Shown: positions 1 to 9,065 of the stretch, one piece after another | Numbering within the stretch: the stretch's first letter is position 1 | Layout of the letters: every line of letters starts with the position of its first letter | Source: Candidatus Baltobacteraceae bacterium | GTDB taxonomy: Bacteria; Vulcanimicrobiota; Vulcanimicrobiia; Vulcanimicrobiales; Vulcanimicrobiaceae | DNA: 45,556 nt | NCBI GenBank assembly: GCA_036559195.1 | Contig: DATBTN010000026.1 | Location: forward strand, 1 to 45,556 | Direction of reading: 5' to 3' | The notes under the pieces: generated by a model | What the model was told of the DNA's origin: nothing | The model's input: only the letters and a program-made list of their open reading frames with translations | Database searches by the model: none | Position numbers and translations under genes: made by a program

Positions 1-657
1 GATCGGCATCAAGAAGGGCTTGTCGGTCTGACGAACCGGATCCGGGATGTACTCGTCGACGGTATCCATCAACTTGAAGATCGGATCGGTGGCCGGATTG
101 CCGCGCTTGCCGTCGGACTGGAGCGCCTTGAGCGCCGAGCCGCGAACGATCGGCGTGTCGTCGCCCGGGAAATCCTGTTTGGTCAGGAGTTCGCGGACTT
201 CCATTTCGACGAGCTCGAGGAGCTCCTCGTCGTCGACCATGTCGCACTTATTCAAGAAGACGACGATCTTCGGAACGCCGACCTGTTTCATAAGCAGAAT
301 GTGTTCGCGGGTTTGCGGCATCGGGCCGTCCGTCGCCGAAACGACGAGGATCGCGCCGTCCATCTGCGCCGCGCCGGTGATCATGTTCTTGATGTAGTCG
401 GCATGACCGGGGCAGTCGACGTGTGCGTAATGGCGCTTCTTGGTCTCGTACTCTTGGTGCGAGATCGCGATCGTAATGCCGCGCTCTTTTTCCTCAGGAG
501 CGTTGTCGATCTCGTCGACGCCGCGCGCCGTCGCGAGGCCTTCCGTTGAGAGGCAATGCGTGATCGCGGCCGTGAGCGTCGTCTTGCCGTGATCGACGTG
601 CCCCGTCGTGCCGATGTTAACGTGCGGTTTCGTGCGCTCGAATTTAGCCTTCGCCAT
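1..657 (-). CDS. tuf: Elongation factor Tu, C-terminally cut by window edge
   Basis: EF-Tu is the GTPase that carries aminoacyl-tRNA to the ribosomal A site. The 219 visible codons start [20 protein letters not shown] and contain the GTPase signatures GHVDHGKTT (G1), DCPGHADY (G3), NKCD (G4) and GSALKAL (G5). This covers the G domain; domains II and III lie beyond position 1. The ATG at 655-657 has an upstream GAGGA Shine-Dalgarno (SD) sequence. It is the last visible gene of the str operon, 32 nt after fusA, so it is probably co-transcribed from the promoter at 3826-3854. No frameshift or missing catalytic residue is seen in the visible part. Confidence 0.98.
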   Translation of the reverse strand, partial: MAKAKFERTKPHVNIGTTGHVDHGKTTLTAAITHCLSTEGLATARGVDEIDNAPEEKERGITIAISHQEYETKKRHYAHVDCPGHADYIKNMITGAAQMDGAILVVSATDGPMPQTREHILLMKQVGVPKIVVFLNKCDMVDDEELLELVEMEVRELLTKQDFPGDDTPIVRGSALKALQSDGKRGNPATDPIFKLMDTVDEYIPDPVRQTDKPFLMPI

Positions 658-689
658 TATTTCCTCGTTTGGTTCCTTATTTTAGGGTT

Positions 690-2783
690 TTAAGCTGCTG
701 AGGTTTTCTTGCCGGCAGCCTTTGCGACAATCTCTTCTTCAACCGACTTCGGAGCCTTCTCGTAATGCGAAAACTCCATGGTGTACGTCGCGCGGCCCTG
801 CGTCGCAGAACGCATATCGGTCGCGTATCCGAACATCTCCGAGAGCGGAACGTTGGCAAGAATTACTTGCGCGCCGCCCGCAGCCTCTTCCGTCGATTGA
901 ATCATGCCGCGCCGGCGATTGAGATCACCGTTGATCGCGCCAAGGTATTCCTTGGGCGTGGTGACTTCAACTTTCATGATGGGCTCGAGCAAAATCGGCC
1001 CGGCCGCGCGATTGGCTTCTTTCCAGCCCATCGATGCGGCGATCTTAAACGCCATCTCCGAGGAGTCGACGTCGTGGTAGCTGCCGTCGAACGCCGTGAC
1101 CTTGAAGTCGAGCACGGGGTAGCCCGCCAGCACGCCGTTTTGCGACGACTCTTCGATGCCGGACTGCACGGCCTTGGAGTATTCCTTGGGAACCGCGCCG
1201 CCGACGATCTTCCACTCGAAGACGAAGCCGGTGCCCGGTGCCTGTGGCTCCACGCGCAGCCAGACGTCGCCGAACTGGCCTTTGCCGCCCGACTGGCGGA
1301 TGAACTTGCCCTGTTTTTCGACGGTCTTGGTGATCGCTTCTTTATAGGCAACCTGCGGCTTGCCGACGTTGGCTTCCACTTTGAATTCGCGACGGAGACG
1401 ATCGACGATGATCTCGAGATGCAGTTCGCCCATACCGCCGATGATCGTCTGCTGCGTCTCCTCGTCGGTACGCATGCGGAACGTCGGATCTTCCTGTGCC
1501 AAGCGCGTGAGCGCGATGCCCAGCTTGTCCTGATCGCCCTTGGTCTTCGGCTCGATCGCCTGGAAGATGACCGGCTCGGGGAACACGATGTTCTCGAGAA
1601 TGATGACGTTCTTTTCGTCGCAGAGCGTGTCGCCCGTGCGCGTATCGCCCAGGCCGACCGCCGCCGCGATGTCGCCCGCGCCGATCGAGTCGATATCTTC
1701 GCGATGGTTCGCGTGCATGCGCAGGATGCGCCCGATGCGCTCTTTTTTGCCGGAGCGCGCGTTGTACACGTACGAGCCCTTGTTGAGCACGCCCGAGTAG
1801 ACGCGGAAATACGTCAAGTTGCCGTACGGATCGGTCGCGATCTTAAACGCTAGTGCCGCGAACGGCTCGGCATCGTCGGCCCGGCGCGAAAGCTCCGCGC
1901 CCGTATCGGCATCGACGCCGGTGATCTTCTTGGCTTGCAGCGGCGACGGAAGAAACTCGACGATCGCGTCGAGCAGCGGCTGAATGCCTTTATTCTTAAA
2001 CGCCGAGCCGCAGAGCATCGGAAGCACCGTACCGGCGATCGTCGCCTTGCGCAGCGCTTCCTTCATGCGGTCGATCGGCAGTTCTTTGCCGTCGAAGAAC
2101 ATCTCCAGCAATTCGTCGTCTTGCTCGGCGATATTTTCGATGAGCTCCTGACGCCACGTCATCGCGAGTTCGCGCAGCTCGCCTTCGACTTCTTGTTCGT
2201 CCATCGTGGAGCCGGCATCGTCGGTATAGACGATCTTCTTCATGGTGAAGAGATCGACGACGCCTTCGAAGTTCTCTTCCGCCCCGATCGGTACTTGAAT
2301 CGGGCAGGCGTTGGCGCCCAGCCGCTCGCGGATCTTGTCGACCGCGTTGAAGAAGTCCGCACCCATGCGGTCCATTTTATTGACGAAGATGATGCGCGGA
2401 ACTTTGTACTTGTTGGCCTGGCGCCACACGGTCTCGGACTGCGGCTGCACGGCGGCAACCGAGTCGAAGAGCGCGACGAGGCCGTCGAGCACGCGCAGCG
2501 AGCGCTCGACTTCGACGGTGAAGTCCACGTGCCCAGGCGTATCAATAATATTGATCCGCGTGTCGCGCCAGGTACAGGCAGTCGCGGCGGACGTGATCGT
2601 GATGCCGCGCTCTTGCTCCTGGACCATCCAGTCCATGGTGGCGGCGCCGTCGTGCACTTCGCCGATCTTGTGCGTGCGGCCGGTGTAGAACAGAATGCGT
2701 TCCGTACACGTGGTCTTGCCGGCATCGATGTGCGCGGCGATACCGATGTTCCGGGTGCGTTCGAGTGGGTATTCTCTTGCCAT
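690..2783 (-). CDS. fusA: Elongation factor G
   Basis: EF-G is the ribosomal translocase GTPase, also used in ribosome recycling. It is 697 residues, the normal family length. It shows AHIDAGKTT (G1, about residues 17-25), a switch I region ending [13 protein letters not shown] (G3), NKMDRMG (G4) and GSAFKNKG (G5), followed by intact domains II-V ending in a short lysine-rich tail. The ATG start gives the family N-terminus [20 protein letters not shown]; the SD sequence is weak (AAGAA). It lies 17 nt downstream of rpsG and 32 nt upstream of tuf in the conserved order rpsL-rpsG-fusA-tuf. Long open frames on the opposite strand are GC-rich shadows. Confidence 0.98.
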   Translation of the reverse strand: MAREYPLERTRNIGIAAHIDAGKTTCTERILFYTGRTHKIGEVHDGAATMDWMVQEQERGITITSAATACTWRDTRINIIDTPGHVDFTVEVERSLRVLDGLVALFDSVAAVQPQSETVWRQANKYKVPRIIFVNKMDRMGADFFNAVDKIRERLGANACPIQVPIGAEENFEGVVDLFTMKKIVYTDDAGSTMDEQEVEGELRELAMTWRQELIENIAEQDDELLEMFFDGKELPIDRMKEALRKATIAGTVLPMLCGSAFKNKGIQPLLDAIVEFLPSPLQAKKITGVDADTGAELSRRADDAEPFAALAFKIATDPYGNLTYFRVYSGVLNKGSYVYNARSGKKERIGRILRMHANHREDIDSIGAGDIAAAVGLGDTRTGDTLCDEKNVIILENIVFPEPVIFQAIEPKTKGDQDKLGIALTRLAQEDPTFRMRTDEETQQTIIGGMGELHLEIIVDRLRREFKVEANVGKPQVAYKEAITKTVEKQGKFIRQSGGKGQFGDVWLRVEPQAPGTGFVFEWKIVGGAVPKEYSKAVQSGIEESSQNGVLAGYPVLDFKVTAFDGSYHDVDSSEMAFKIAASMGWKEANRAAGPILLEPIMKVEVTTPKEYLGAINGDLNRRRGMIQSTEEAAGGAQVILANVPLSEMFGYATDMRSATQGRATYTMEFSHYEKAPKSVEEEIVAKAAGKKTSAA

Positions 2784-2800
2784 GATTCTTGCTTAAACGA

Positions 2801-3271
2801 TTACCAGCGGTAGTGAGCGAAGGCTTTGTTCGCTTCGGCCATCTTGTGCGTGTCTTCGCGTTTTTTGATGGACTGGCCCATATTGTTGGCCGCGTCCATC
2901 AACTCGCCCGCCAGCTTCTCTTCCATCGAGCGGCCGGCGCGAGCGCGCGCATAATTGATCAGCCAGCGCATCGCCATCGCCTGACGGCGGTCCGGGCGGA
3001 CCTCCATCGGCACTTGGTAGGTCGCGCCGCCGACGCGGCGTGGACGCACTTCGACCAGCGGCATCGCGTTGGAGAGCGCCTGCGAGAAAACATCCATCGC
3101 GTCGCGGCCGGTCTTTTCGGTCACTACTTCGAGCGCGCCATAGGTGATGCGTTCCGCCAGCGACTTCTTGCCCTGCAGCATCACTTTATTGATGAAACGC
3201 GCGAGCACTTTGCTGTTGAATTTCGGATCGGGCAGAATCTGCCGCTTCGGAGCCGGACCTTTACGAGGCAT
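2801..3271 (-). CDS. rpsG: 30S ribosomal protein S7
   Basis: S7 is a primary 16S rRNA-binding protein that nucleates assembly of the 30S head. It is 156 residues, the standard length. Recognisable S7 segments are the N-terminal [53 protein letters not shown] and the C-terminal [15 protein letters not shown]. The ATG start is preceded by AAAGGA with a good spacer. It is second in the str operon. In E. coli S7 represses its own operon translationally; whether that holds here cannot be read from the sequence. The short gap to rpsL carries a fragment of a dispersed palindromic repeat (3286-3307). Confidence 0.98.
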   Translation of the reverse strand: MPRKGPAPKRQILPDPKFNSKVLARFINKVMLQGKKSLAERITYGALEVVTEKTGRDAMDVFSQALSNAMPLVEVRPRRVGGATYQVPMEVRPDRRQAMAMRWLINYARARAGRSMEEKLAGELMDAANNMGQSIKKREDTHKMAEANKAFAHYRW

Positions 3272-3285
3272 TTTTTTCCTTTGTT

Positions 3286-3307
3286 GTCATCCTGAGCATG
3301 TCGAGGA
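3286..3307. repeat. Fragment of dispersed palindromic repeat in the str operon
   Basis: The 22 bases between rpsL and rpsG begin GTCATCCTGAGC and end TGTCGAGGA. They match the repeat unit at 11544-11567 read on the opposite strand, except for one substitution and a one-base deletion. It lies entirely in the non-coding gap of the operon. Confidence 0.65.
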
Positions 3308-3308
3308 G

Positions 3309-3749
3309 TTATTTCTTCACGGAACGCTTGGCGCCGTACTTGGAGCGGCCTTGCTTGCGATTGGCGGTACCCGATGTGTCGAGCGTTCCGCGGATGATGT
3401 GGTAGCGCACGCCCGGAAGATCCTTGACGCGTCCGCCGCGCACGAGCACCACGGAGTGCTCCTGCAAATTGTGTCCGATGCCGGGGATGTATGCCGTCAC
3501 TTCTTCGCCGTTGGTCAAGCGGACGCGGGCGACCTTACGAAGTGCCGAGTTCGGCTTCTTCGGGGTCACGGTCTTCACTTGCGTGCAGACGCCGCGGCGC
3601 TGCGGGTTACCCGCAACTTCGAACGTGCGTAAAGGCAGGTCAGGATGGCCCGGCTTGGGTCCGGTCTGAATGACGCGGAACGCCGGGGTTTTGACCTTTT
3701 TCTCGGCCTTCTGGCGGCCCTTGCGAACCAACTGACTAATAGTGGGCAC
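3309..3749 (-). CDS. rpsL: 30S ribosomal protein S12 with internal insertion
   Basis: S12 lies at the decoding centre and interface of the 30S subunit. The 146-residue product starts at GTG 3747-3749 ([13 protein letters not shown]), which has an AGGAG five bases upstream; a longer reading to 3785 would run through that SD sequence and is unlikely. The family core is intact: [19 protein letters not shown] (K64 equals E. coli K43, the streptomycin site), [22 protein letters not shown] and RSKYGAKR. Compared with E. coli S12 there are about 21 extra residues between A23 and P49, in the segment before NPQRRGVC. It is the first gene of the str operon, behind a strong promoter. Confidence 0.97.
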   Translation of the reverse strand: MPTISQLVRKGRQKAEKKVKTPAFRVIQTGPKPGHPDLPLRTFEVAGNPQRRGVCTQVKTVTPKKPNSALRKVARVRLTNGEEVTAYIPGIGHNLQEHSVVLVRGGRVKDLPGVRYHIIRGTLDTSGTANRKQGRSKYGAKRSVKK

Positions 3750-3754
3750 TAATA

Positions 3755-3759
3755 CTCCT
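3755..3759 (-). promoter_or_regulatory. Shine-Dalgarno site deciding the rpsL start
   Basis: On the minus strand AGGAG lies five bases before a GTG that opens directly into [10 protein letters not shown], the conserved S12 N-terminus. This fixes the start at 3749, a GTG, rather than a further upstream codon. Confidence 0.8.
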
Positions 3760-3825
3760 AGAGGATTCAAAAAAACTCGGGACACAGAAATCGGGCCACA
3801 CCCGGGGGTGGGCCTGAACTACGGC

Positions 3826-3854
3826 AGTATAGCAGGGACTTTCCGCCTCGTCAA
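3826..3854 (-). promoter_or_regulatory. Sigma70-type promoter of the str operon
   Basis: On the minus strand TTGACG (3849-3854) is followed after exactly 17 bases by TATACT (3826-3831). Each hexamer differs from the sigma70 consensus by one base. A start site near 3819 gives a leader of about 70 nt to the rpsL GTG, without an obvious terminator or attenuator. This is the strongest promoter-like sequence I found in the window, as expected for ribosomal protein genes. Confidence 0.85.
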
Positions 3855-3881
3855 ACCCCAATGCCGCAGCATACCGCACCG

Positions 3882-4550
3882 TCAGCGGGTCTTGCCGGCG
3901 TCGCGAACGAGCACGATTCCGGTGCCGATCGTCCAGATTCCGTACAGGACCAATCCGAGGATCAGCGTGAGCGCTCCGTTGGGCGCGAGCACGCCTCCTT
4001 TAAAGAAGATCGAGAGCGTTGAGATGCCCGCTCCCAGCGCCGAGACGAAGCCGAGCGCCGTGAGCAGCGGCGGAAAGCTGTGGTGACGGCGCGAGCTGAG
4101 GCTCGCGGCCAAAACGTAGATCGCGAGCGGTATGTAGAGCAGAATTCCCGATATGGCAAAGGCATCGTAGAGAACGCGCAGGGCGACGGCCCCGAGGTCG
4201 CCCGCGTGATAGCCGAGCACCGCCTGGAAGACGGCCGACACGAGCGCCACGACGGCCGTGAGCAGGCCGGCCGCCAGCAGGTAGTCGCCCAAGCCTTCGT
4301 CCTGGCCGGGCGCCTGGCGCAGATAGGCGCGCAATCCAACGACGTACCATAGAAAGAACGCGATCCCCGGAAAGGCCAGCCACGACGCGAGCAGCAGCAT
4401 GGATTGATGCGCGGTCACGTAGCTCGCGATCTCGGCCGCCGAGGCGTTCAGCGGCGGCGGCGTTCCCGGGATCAACCCGGCTACGAGCAGCACGATAACG
4501 TAGGCGACCGCCGAATAGCCGGCCGATCGCTCGGCATGAATGTTGTACAT
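3882..4550 (-). CDS. Polytopic membrane protein of unknown function
   Basis: The 222-residue product starts at ATG 4550 (MYNIHAERSAGYSAVAYVIV). It has about six hydrophobic segments: near residues 12-28, 47-68, 85-110, 125-155, 165-185 and 195-215. The first loop carries a PPPLNASAAEIASYVTAHQS stretch. Topology and spacing resemble small DUF4386-like membrane proteins, but I do not recognise the family with confidence and propose no function. A longer reading to 4670 would add an arginine-rich stretch that looks non-coding. It lies upstream of, and divergent from, the acyltransferase gene; the leader of each overlaps the other. Confidence 0.75.
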   Translation of the reverse strand: MYNIHAERSAGYSAVAYVIVLLVAGLIPGTPPPLNASAAEIASYVTAHQSMLLLASWLAFPGIAFFLWYVVGLRAYLRQAPGQDEGLGDYLLAAGLLTAVVALVSAVFQAVLGYHAGDLGAVALRVLYDAFAISGILLYIPLAIYVLAASLSSRRHHSFPPLLTALGFVSALGAGISTLSIFFKGGVLAPNGALTLILGLVLYGIWTIGTGIVLVRDAGKTR

Positions 4551-4626
4551 CGGTCTTACCTTTGCGGCACGCCGGCCTTGCCCCTCGAAGCAGCGGCGCA
4601 CCGGGAGGTCGTCGAATCGGCGGCGA

Positions 4627-5793
4627 GTGAGGCAGAACCGGCTGGGGGTGCTCGATGGGTTGCGCGGCATCGCCGTGCTGCTCGTGCTCTGGTATCACGT
4701 TTGGGAGATTTCGTGGCTCCCGGCCCCGCTGCCGGCGTGGCAGTTTATTCCCGAGACCGGTTTTGTCGGCGTCCACTTGTTCTTCTTCATCAGCGGATTC
4801 GTCATCGTCTATCCGTTTCTGCGCGAGCGCTTCGATGGCGTCCCGGCGCCGACGTGGAAGCACTTCTACTACCGGCGTTTCGTGAAGATCGTACCGTCCT
4901 ACGTCCTCTCGATTGCCGTCGTCGTAGCGATCGGCTACGCCCATTTCGATACGGCCGCGCAGGCCGCGCGCGATATCGTCACCCATCTGCTCTTCATCCA
5001 CACGTGGTGGGGCCAAACGTACGGATCGATCAACGGCGTGCTCTGGACGCTCGCGGTCGAAGTGCAATTCTACGCGCTCTTTCCGCTGATCTGGTGGTGC
5101 TTCAAACGCGCTCCGTGGATCACGGCCGCAACGATGACGGCGCTCGCTTTGATCTACCGCCTAGAAGCCCAGGCTTGCTGCCTGCCGACCCACGCGCTGC
5201 AGATGATCGAGAACTTGCCGGGATATCTCGACATCTTCGCCGCCGGAATGATCGCGGCATATCTCTATCTGCAGTGGCGCGACCGCGCGCTGGAGCGGCC
5301 GGCGCTGCGTTTGGGAGCGACGCTCGCAGCGATCGCCGGATTCGCGTTCTCGATCGCGCTGCTCGAAAACCTCTGGGCCTTTCGCTTCACGGATCAATGG
5401 TCGACGGTGTGGCAGATCGTCAATCGCACGTGGATCGGCGTCGCGTTCGCGCTCGTCGCGCTCGGATCGCTGCTCGCGACGGCGGCGTGGAAACGTACCC
5501 TCGCAAACCCCGTACTGCTCTTCTTCGCAACCATTTCGTACAATCTGTATCTCTATCATCAGCCGCTGGCGCGCGAATTGCTCGCGCACGGCGTTCCGCC
5601 GTATCTGACGAGCGATCCGCATCACGATCCGCACTGGCAGGTGCTCTACACGTGGATCGCGTTCGGCACGACGATCGCGCAAGCCGCACTCGTTACCTAC
5701 TTCTTCGAGCGACCGCTCTTGCGCGTACCCGCGCGGCGCGCCATCGCATTTCTGTCGCGATTGCGCGAAAGCCGGGCACTCACCGATTCGTGA
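4627..5793 (+). CDS. Acyltransferase 3 family membrane protein (OafA/YrhL-like)
   Basis: Integral-membrane O-acyltransferases of this family move acyl groups, often acetyl, from the cytoplasm to extracellular glycans or lipids. The family signature is at the N-terminus: LGVLDGLRGIAVLLVLWYHV, including the conserved R and the catalytic H. FVGVHLFFFISGFVI and about ten membrane segments follow, ending LVTYFFERPLLRVPARR. The start is uncertain. I chose GTG 4627, close before the signature; ATG 4540 would overlap the divergent gene by 11 nt, and GTG 4648 is also possible. The stop TGA overlaps the GTG of the next gene (GTGA), so acylation and pilin genes are translationally coupled. The acceptor is unknown. 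Confidence 0.85.
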   Translation: MRQNRLGVLDGLRGIAVLLVLWYHVWEISWLPAPLPAWQFIPETGFVGVHLFFFISGFVIVYPFLRERFDGVPAPTWKHFYYRRFVKIVPSYVLSIAVVVAIGYAHFDTAAQAARDIVTHLLFIHTWWGQTYGSINGVLWTLAVEVQFYALFPLIWWCFKRAPWITAATMTALALIYRLEAQACCLPTHALQMIENLPGYLDIFAAGMIAAYLYLQWRDRALERPALRLGATLAAIAGFAFSIALLENLWAFRFTDQWSTVWQIVNRTWIGVAFALVALGSLLATAAWKRTLANPVLLFFATISYNLYLYHQPLARELLAHGVPPYLTSDPHHDPHWQVLYTWIAFGTTIAQAALVTYFFERPLLRVPARRAIAFLSRLRESRALTDS

Positions 5794-6308
5794 AATCGCA
5801 TCTCCGCAGTCAGCGCGGATTTACGCTCGTCGAAGCCGCCGTATCGGTCGCGCTCGTGGCAATCGCGGCCGGCGGCGCGCTCTGGGCGCTGGCCGCGTTT
5901 GGAAAGTACGGCACGCATCAAGCCGGACCGCATCGTACCGCCGCGCTCGCGTTCGCACGCTCGCTGGTCGGCGTCGCGCAGGACGCGTGGAAGTACGGCC
6001 AGCCTGGGATTTCACCCTCGGGCAGTTGGCAGACGGCGCTGCCGCTGGCCGTTCCCGATGCGCCGCCCACGACGATGCCGGTCGCGATTACGGCCGCATA
6101 CCGCCAACTGCAGACGCCGGATCCTGCGGGGATCGATCCGACGCTTCCCAGCGCCGAGGTGACGATCACGCTAACCTATCCGCCCGATCCCGATCACGCC
6201 GATTCGGGCAGCGTTTCGCAGCGCGCGACCCTTCACGTGCGGGCGCCCGCGCCCGGGACCCGGATCGCTCCCGCGGGTCTCGTGCCCGAACCGGCGGGCG
6301 CTCCGTAG
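5790..6308 (+). CDS. Type IV prepilin-like protein (PilV/GspI type)
   Basis: The 172-residue product starts at GTG 5790, overlapping the preceding stop. It has a classic class III prepilin leader: a basic start, SQRG|FTLVEAAVSVALVAI, cleavage expected after G10, the conserved E at mature position 5 (E15), then a hydrophobic helix to about residue 38. The rest is a soluble domain rich in Ala, Pro and Thr with no cysteines, which I do not recognise. It is probably a minor pilin or pseudopilin inserted in the inner membrane. It lies head to tail with the next gene (stop TAG, then ATG). No pilus-assembly ATPase or PilD is in the window. Confidence 0.8.
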   Translation: MKSHLRSQRGFTLVEAAVSVALVAIAAGGALWALAAFGKYGTHQAGPHRTAALAFARSLVGVAQDAWKYGQPGISPSGSWQTALPLAVPDAPPTTMPVAITAAYRQLQTPDPAGIDPTLPSAEVTITLTYPPDPDHADSGSVSQRATLHVRAPAPGTRIAPAGLVPEPAGAP

Positions 6309-7046
6309 ATGCTCGCAAACGCGCTCTTTTTTGCAAGCGTCATCGCGCTCGCCGCAACGACGATTCTTTCCGGCGGTCTGGCGATGACGCGCGCGAGCGA
6401 GCATCGCATTGCCGAGCAGTACCTCACCGCCGGCTTCGAGCGGGCGGCTGCGGCCGCCCGCGAAACGATCGCGAGCCGCCTGCGCGACGGTGCCGTGGAC
6501 CCACGGGCGCTCGCGCCCGCTCTCTCGGTCGCTCCGCTTCCGGCGCGGTGCGCCGGTGAGACGGTGCCGTGCAGTTTTTACACCGGCGCGCGCGTTACGT
6601 TCGACAACGTTCAAAACGTACGAGTTTCATCGTCACCGGCGGCGTGCGATGCGGCGACGACCAACTGCGCGGAGAATCTCGAATCCAACGACCGCGTCGA
6701 CGAAGGACGCCTCGCGGCGCGAATCGTCGTCGACGTTTCGGCACCCGACGGCACCGTGCTGGCAACGCGTACCCAAACGCTCACGCTGCGTACGTTCGCC
6801 GCGCCGCCGTACGCAACGATCGCCGGCGTGCGCGACGCGTCGCTTGCCGATACCGTCGCGAGCGAAGGCGACGACGGCGGGCACGCGGTTCCGGCCGGCG
6901 CCGACTGTGGACCCGTGGCCGGCGACGAAACGGTCGTGCGCGTCCAGTACCGCAACGCGGTCAGCGACGCATGCGCGAACGGCAGCCGCTGGCAGCGGCA
7001 AGGCTGGTCCAGCGGCAACGGCAACGCTACGGGCTGGTCGCCGTAG
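6309..7046 (+). CDS. Membrane-anchored pilus-associated protein, PilX-like position
   Basis: The 245-residue product begins one base after the prepilin stop. Residues 4-26 form one hydrophobic helix (LFFASVIALAATTILSGGLA), followed by an amphipathic helical stretch (ASEHRIAEQYLTAGFERAAA) typical of pilin-like or PilX-like proteins, but without a GFTLxE site. The exported part has eight cysteines (for example ARCAGE, VPCSF, AACDAATTNCAEN, ADCGPV, DACANG), which suggests disulfides. The C-terminus is Gly/Asn/Trp-rich. Function is inferred only from the neighbour and the layout; the sequence itself is a hypothetical exported protein. Its stop codon abuts the stop codon of the convergent hydrolase with no gap. 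Confidence 0.7.
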   Translation: MLANALFFASVIALAATTILSGGLAMTRASEHRIAEQYLTAGFERAAAAARETIASRLRDGAVDPRALAPALSVAPLPARCAGETVPCSFYTGARVTFDNVQNVRVSSSPAACDAATTNCAENLESNDRVDEGRLAARIVVDVSAPDGTVLATRTQTLTLRTFAAPPYATIAGVRDASLADTVASEGDDGGHAVPAGADCGPVAGDETVVRVQYRNAVSDACANGSRWQRQGWSSGNGNATGWSP

Positions 7047-7832
7047 CTAGGCGCGAAAGCGTTCGATGATACCGGCCACTTCGTCCGGCGATTCGACGGG
7101 CAGGTTATGACCCGCGTTGCGAAGGGTGAGAAAGAGACAGCCGGCGATCGCTTCCGCCACGTCTTTCTTGACGCGGTTCGGCGGCGCGAGCGGATCCTTC
7201 GCACCGGCCACGGCGATCGTCGGCACGTCGATCAGCGCTAAGCGGTCGAAGAATTCGGCGGTCCGTCCGCGATCGTACCAGCCGAACCAGGCCTCGCGCT
7301 GACCGACGAGCGCGTCGTCAACGATCCGCGCCAGACTCGCCTCCGAAATCGTCCGCGCCATCGCCGCGCGCTGAAACGCCTCGATCTTTTGTCGATTGCC
7401 GAAAGCATCGAGCGAAAGCCGGCGATGCTTTTCGTTGAGTCGAACCGCGTGCGCGGTTCCCGGCGCGAGCAGAATCAGCCGTTCGAGATTCGCGGGCCGT
7501 TGCGTTGCAAGATACTGCGCGATCTTGCCGCCCATCGAATGGCCCACGAGCGTCACCGGCGCATCGACGGCGGCGAGCGCCGCTCGCAGATCTGCGGTAT
7601 AGCCTTCGAGTTCGTGCCCGTCCATCGGGCGATCGGAGAGACCGCAGCCGCGAAAATCGAGCAAGTGCAGCGAGTACGCGCGCGCGTCGAGCCGGTCGGC
7701 GACGTCGTACCACATGCGGCGCGCGCTGATCCAACCGTGCGCGAAGAGGATGTGACGCGGACCATCGCCGCGACGCTCCAGGCAGAGCCGCACGCCGTCG
7801 TGCTCGATAAACCGATGCACCAAATCGTTCAT
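7047..7832 (-). CDS. Alpha/beta-fold hydrolase
   Basis: The 261-residue protein has the alpha/beta hydrolase layout: oxyanion motif LFAHGWIS, nucleophile elbow GHSMGG (Ser), acid loop AGAKDPLAPP (Asp) and AGHNLP (catalytic His). It resembles 3-oxoadipate enol-lactonase, MhpC and other C-C or ester hydrolases, but the substrate cannot be read from sequence. The ATG at 7832 is the chosen start; a TTG three codons upstream is an alternative. It diverges from the EamA transporter gene and lies near the aromatic-acid genes, so a role in aromatic or alicyclic intermediate turnover is possible but is inference only. Confidence 0.85.
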   Translation of the reverse strand: MNDLVHRFIEHDGVRLCLERRGDGPRHILFAHGWISARRMWYDVADRLDARAYSLHLLDFRGCGLSDRPMDGHELEGYTADLRAALAAVDAPVTLVGHSMGGKIAQYLATQRPANLERLILLAPGTAHAVRLNEKHRRLSLDAFGNRQKIEAFQRAAMARTISEASLARIVDDALVGQREAWFGWYDRGRTAEFFDRLALIDVPTIAVAGAKDPLAPPNRVKKDVAEAIAGCLFLTLRNAGHNLPVESPDEVAGIIERFRA

Positions 7833-7897
7833 GCTCGTCAATCATACCCGAGATGTCGGGGCTTTTCGTAGACGCTTGTCGAACGCGAGAGGTCGCC

Positions 7898-8821
7898 GTG
7901 AAGCCCGGACGATTCCTCATCTACCTCGGACTCCTCTACGTCGTCAGCTGCTGGGCGCTCAATTCGGTTATTCTCAAACGCACGCTCGAGGATTTTAGTC
8001 CGCTCGCCTTGACCGGTCTGCGCTTCGTCATCATGACGCCGCTCGCACTCTTGCTCGCCAAACTTCGCGGCGAGCGGATTCACATCGAGCGGCGCGATCT
8101 GCCGATCCTCATCGCCTGCGCCGCCTGCGGATACGGCGTCTATCAGTATCTGTGGATCGTCGGGCTCGCACATACGACCGCGTTCGCGTCGGCACTCTTC
8201 GGCAGCCTGACGCCGATTCTCACGCTCGGCATCGTGGCGGCCACCGGTCACGAGCGCGTTCGCAGCGGACGCTGGTCCGGCGCGATCCTCGCGATCGTGG
8301 GCGTCGCCGTCTTCGAGGGCGCCTTCTCGGGGCGCTTCAGCGTGCGTTTGGGCGATGGTCTGACGCTCGGCGCGGCGCTCGTGTTCGCGCTCTACAACGT
8401 GCTCAGCGCGCGCCTGTTGGGGCGCTATTCGCCGCTCTCGCTGCTGGCGATCACGATGTTCTTCGGCATGCTGATGATTCTGCCCGGAGCCATACCGGCA
8501 TTCGTACATCAGGATTTCACCCGGGTCACGCCGGCGGACTGGGGCGCCTTCGCCTACGCCACGCTTTTTCCGGTTTTATTGACCTATCCGGTCTGGAGCT
8601 ACGGCATCACCCAGCTCGGCGCGGGGCGGACCTCGCTCTTTGCTTATCTGCTGCCGATCCTCGCCGGCGTCTTCAGCGTCCTGATTCTGCATTCGCATAT
8701 CACCGGCTACGAGATCGCCGGGATCGCGATCTGTATTGCGGGGATGGCACTCTCGCAATTGATCGGCGGCGTCTCGCTCACGGCATTGTGGGCCCAGCGG
8801 ACGCTGCCCGTGGAGCGCTGA
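7898..8821 (+). CDS. EamA-family (DMT superfamily) transporter
   Basis: The 307-residue product has ten predicted membrane helices arranged as two EamA repeats of about 140 residues each. The first covers about 5-140 (LGLLYVVSCWALNSVILKRT, FSPLALTGLRFVIMTPLALL) and the second about 150-290 (LGAALVFALYNVLSARLLGR). These proteins export or import metabolites such as amino acids; the substrate is unknown. GTG 7898 is chosen because AGAGG precedes it by five bases; an upstream ATG at 7853 has no SD sequence. It is transcribed in the same direction as the downstream DUF3311/symporter/RidA unit, after a 49-nt gap. Confidence 0.88.
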   Translation: MKPGRFLIYLGLLYVVSCWALNSVILKRTLEDFSPLALTGLRFVIMTPLALLLAKLRGERIHIERRDLPILIACAACGYGVYQYLWIVGLAHTTAFASALFGSLTPILTLGIVAATGHERVRSGRWSGAILAIVGVAVFEGAFSGRFSVRLGDGLTLGAALVFALYNVLSARLLGRYSPLSLLAITMFFGMLMILPGAIPAFVHQDFTRVTPADWGAFAYATLFPVLLTYPVWSYGITQLGAGRTSLFAYLLPILAGVFSVLILHSHITGYEIAGIAICIAGMALSQLIGGVSLTALWAQRTLPVER

Positions 8822-8870
8822 CGCGCGAACCGGCGGGGCTGACAATTCGCGCGCGCGAAAGAGCGCGACT

Positions 8871-9065
8871 ATGAAGAAGCGCTTCTGGTATTGGCTGCTG
8901 CTCGTGCCGTTCGTCGCTACGCTGTGGGTGCCGTTTTACGCCCGCCGCGATCCGGTCGTGTTCGGATTCCCGTTCTTTTATTTCTACCAGTTTCTCTGGA
9001 TCGTGCTGTGCGCGTTGATCGTGTGGATCGTGTACCTCGCCACGCGGGAGCCGGCGGATGGCTAG
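8871..9065 (+). CDS. DUF3311 small membrane protein, symporter partner
   Basis: The 64-residue protein has two hydrophobic helices (about 6-20 and 33-56) and the family pattern WYWLLLVPFVATLWVPFYAR followed by FYFYQFLWIVLCALI. DUF3311 proteins are typically encoded directly upstream of an SSS-family symporter, as in the Rhizobium MctP monocarboxylate system, and are thought to be an accessory subunit. It overlaps the symporter gene by 8 nt, so the two are translationally coupled. A second DUF3311/SSS pair is at 21992-23637. Confidence 0.88.
   Translation: MKKRFWYWLLLVPFVATLWVPFYARRDPVVFGFPFFYFYQFLWIVLCALIVWIVYLATREPADG

Noticed and set aside
765-2813. Two long plus-strand frames (765-1853, 1935-2813) opposite fusA
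   Set aside because: They mirror EF-G codons, show no domain, and fusA is complete and canonical.
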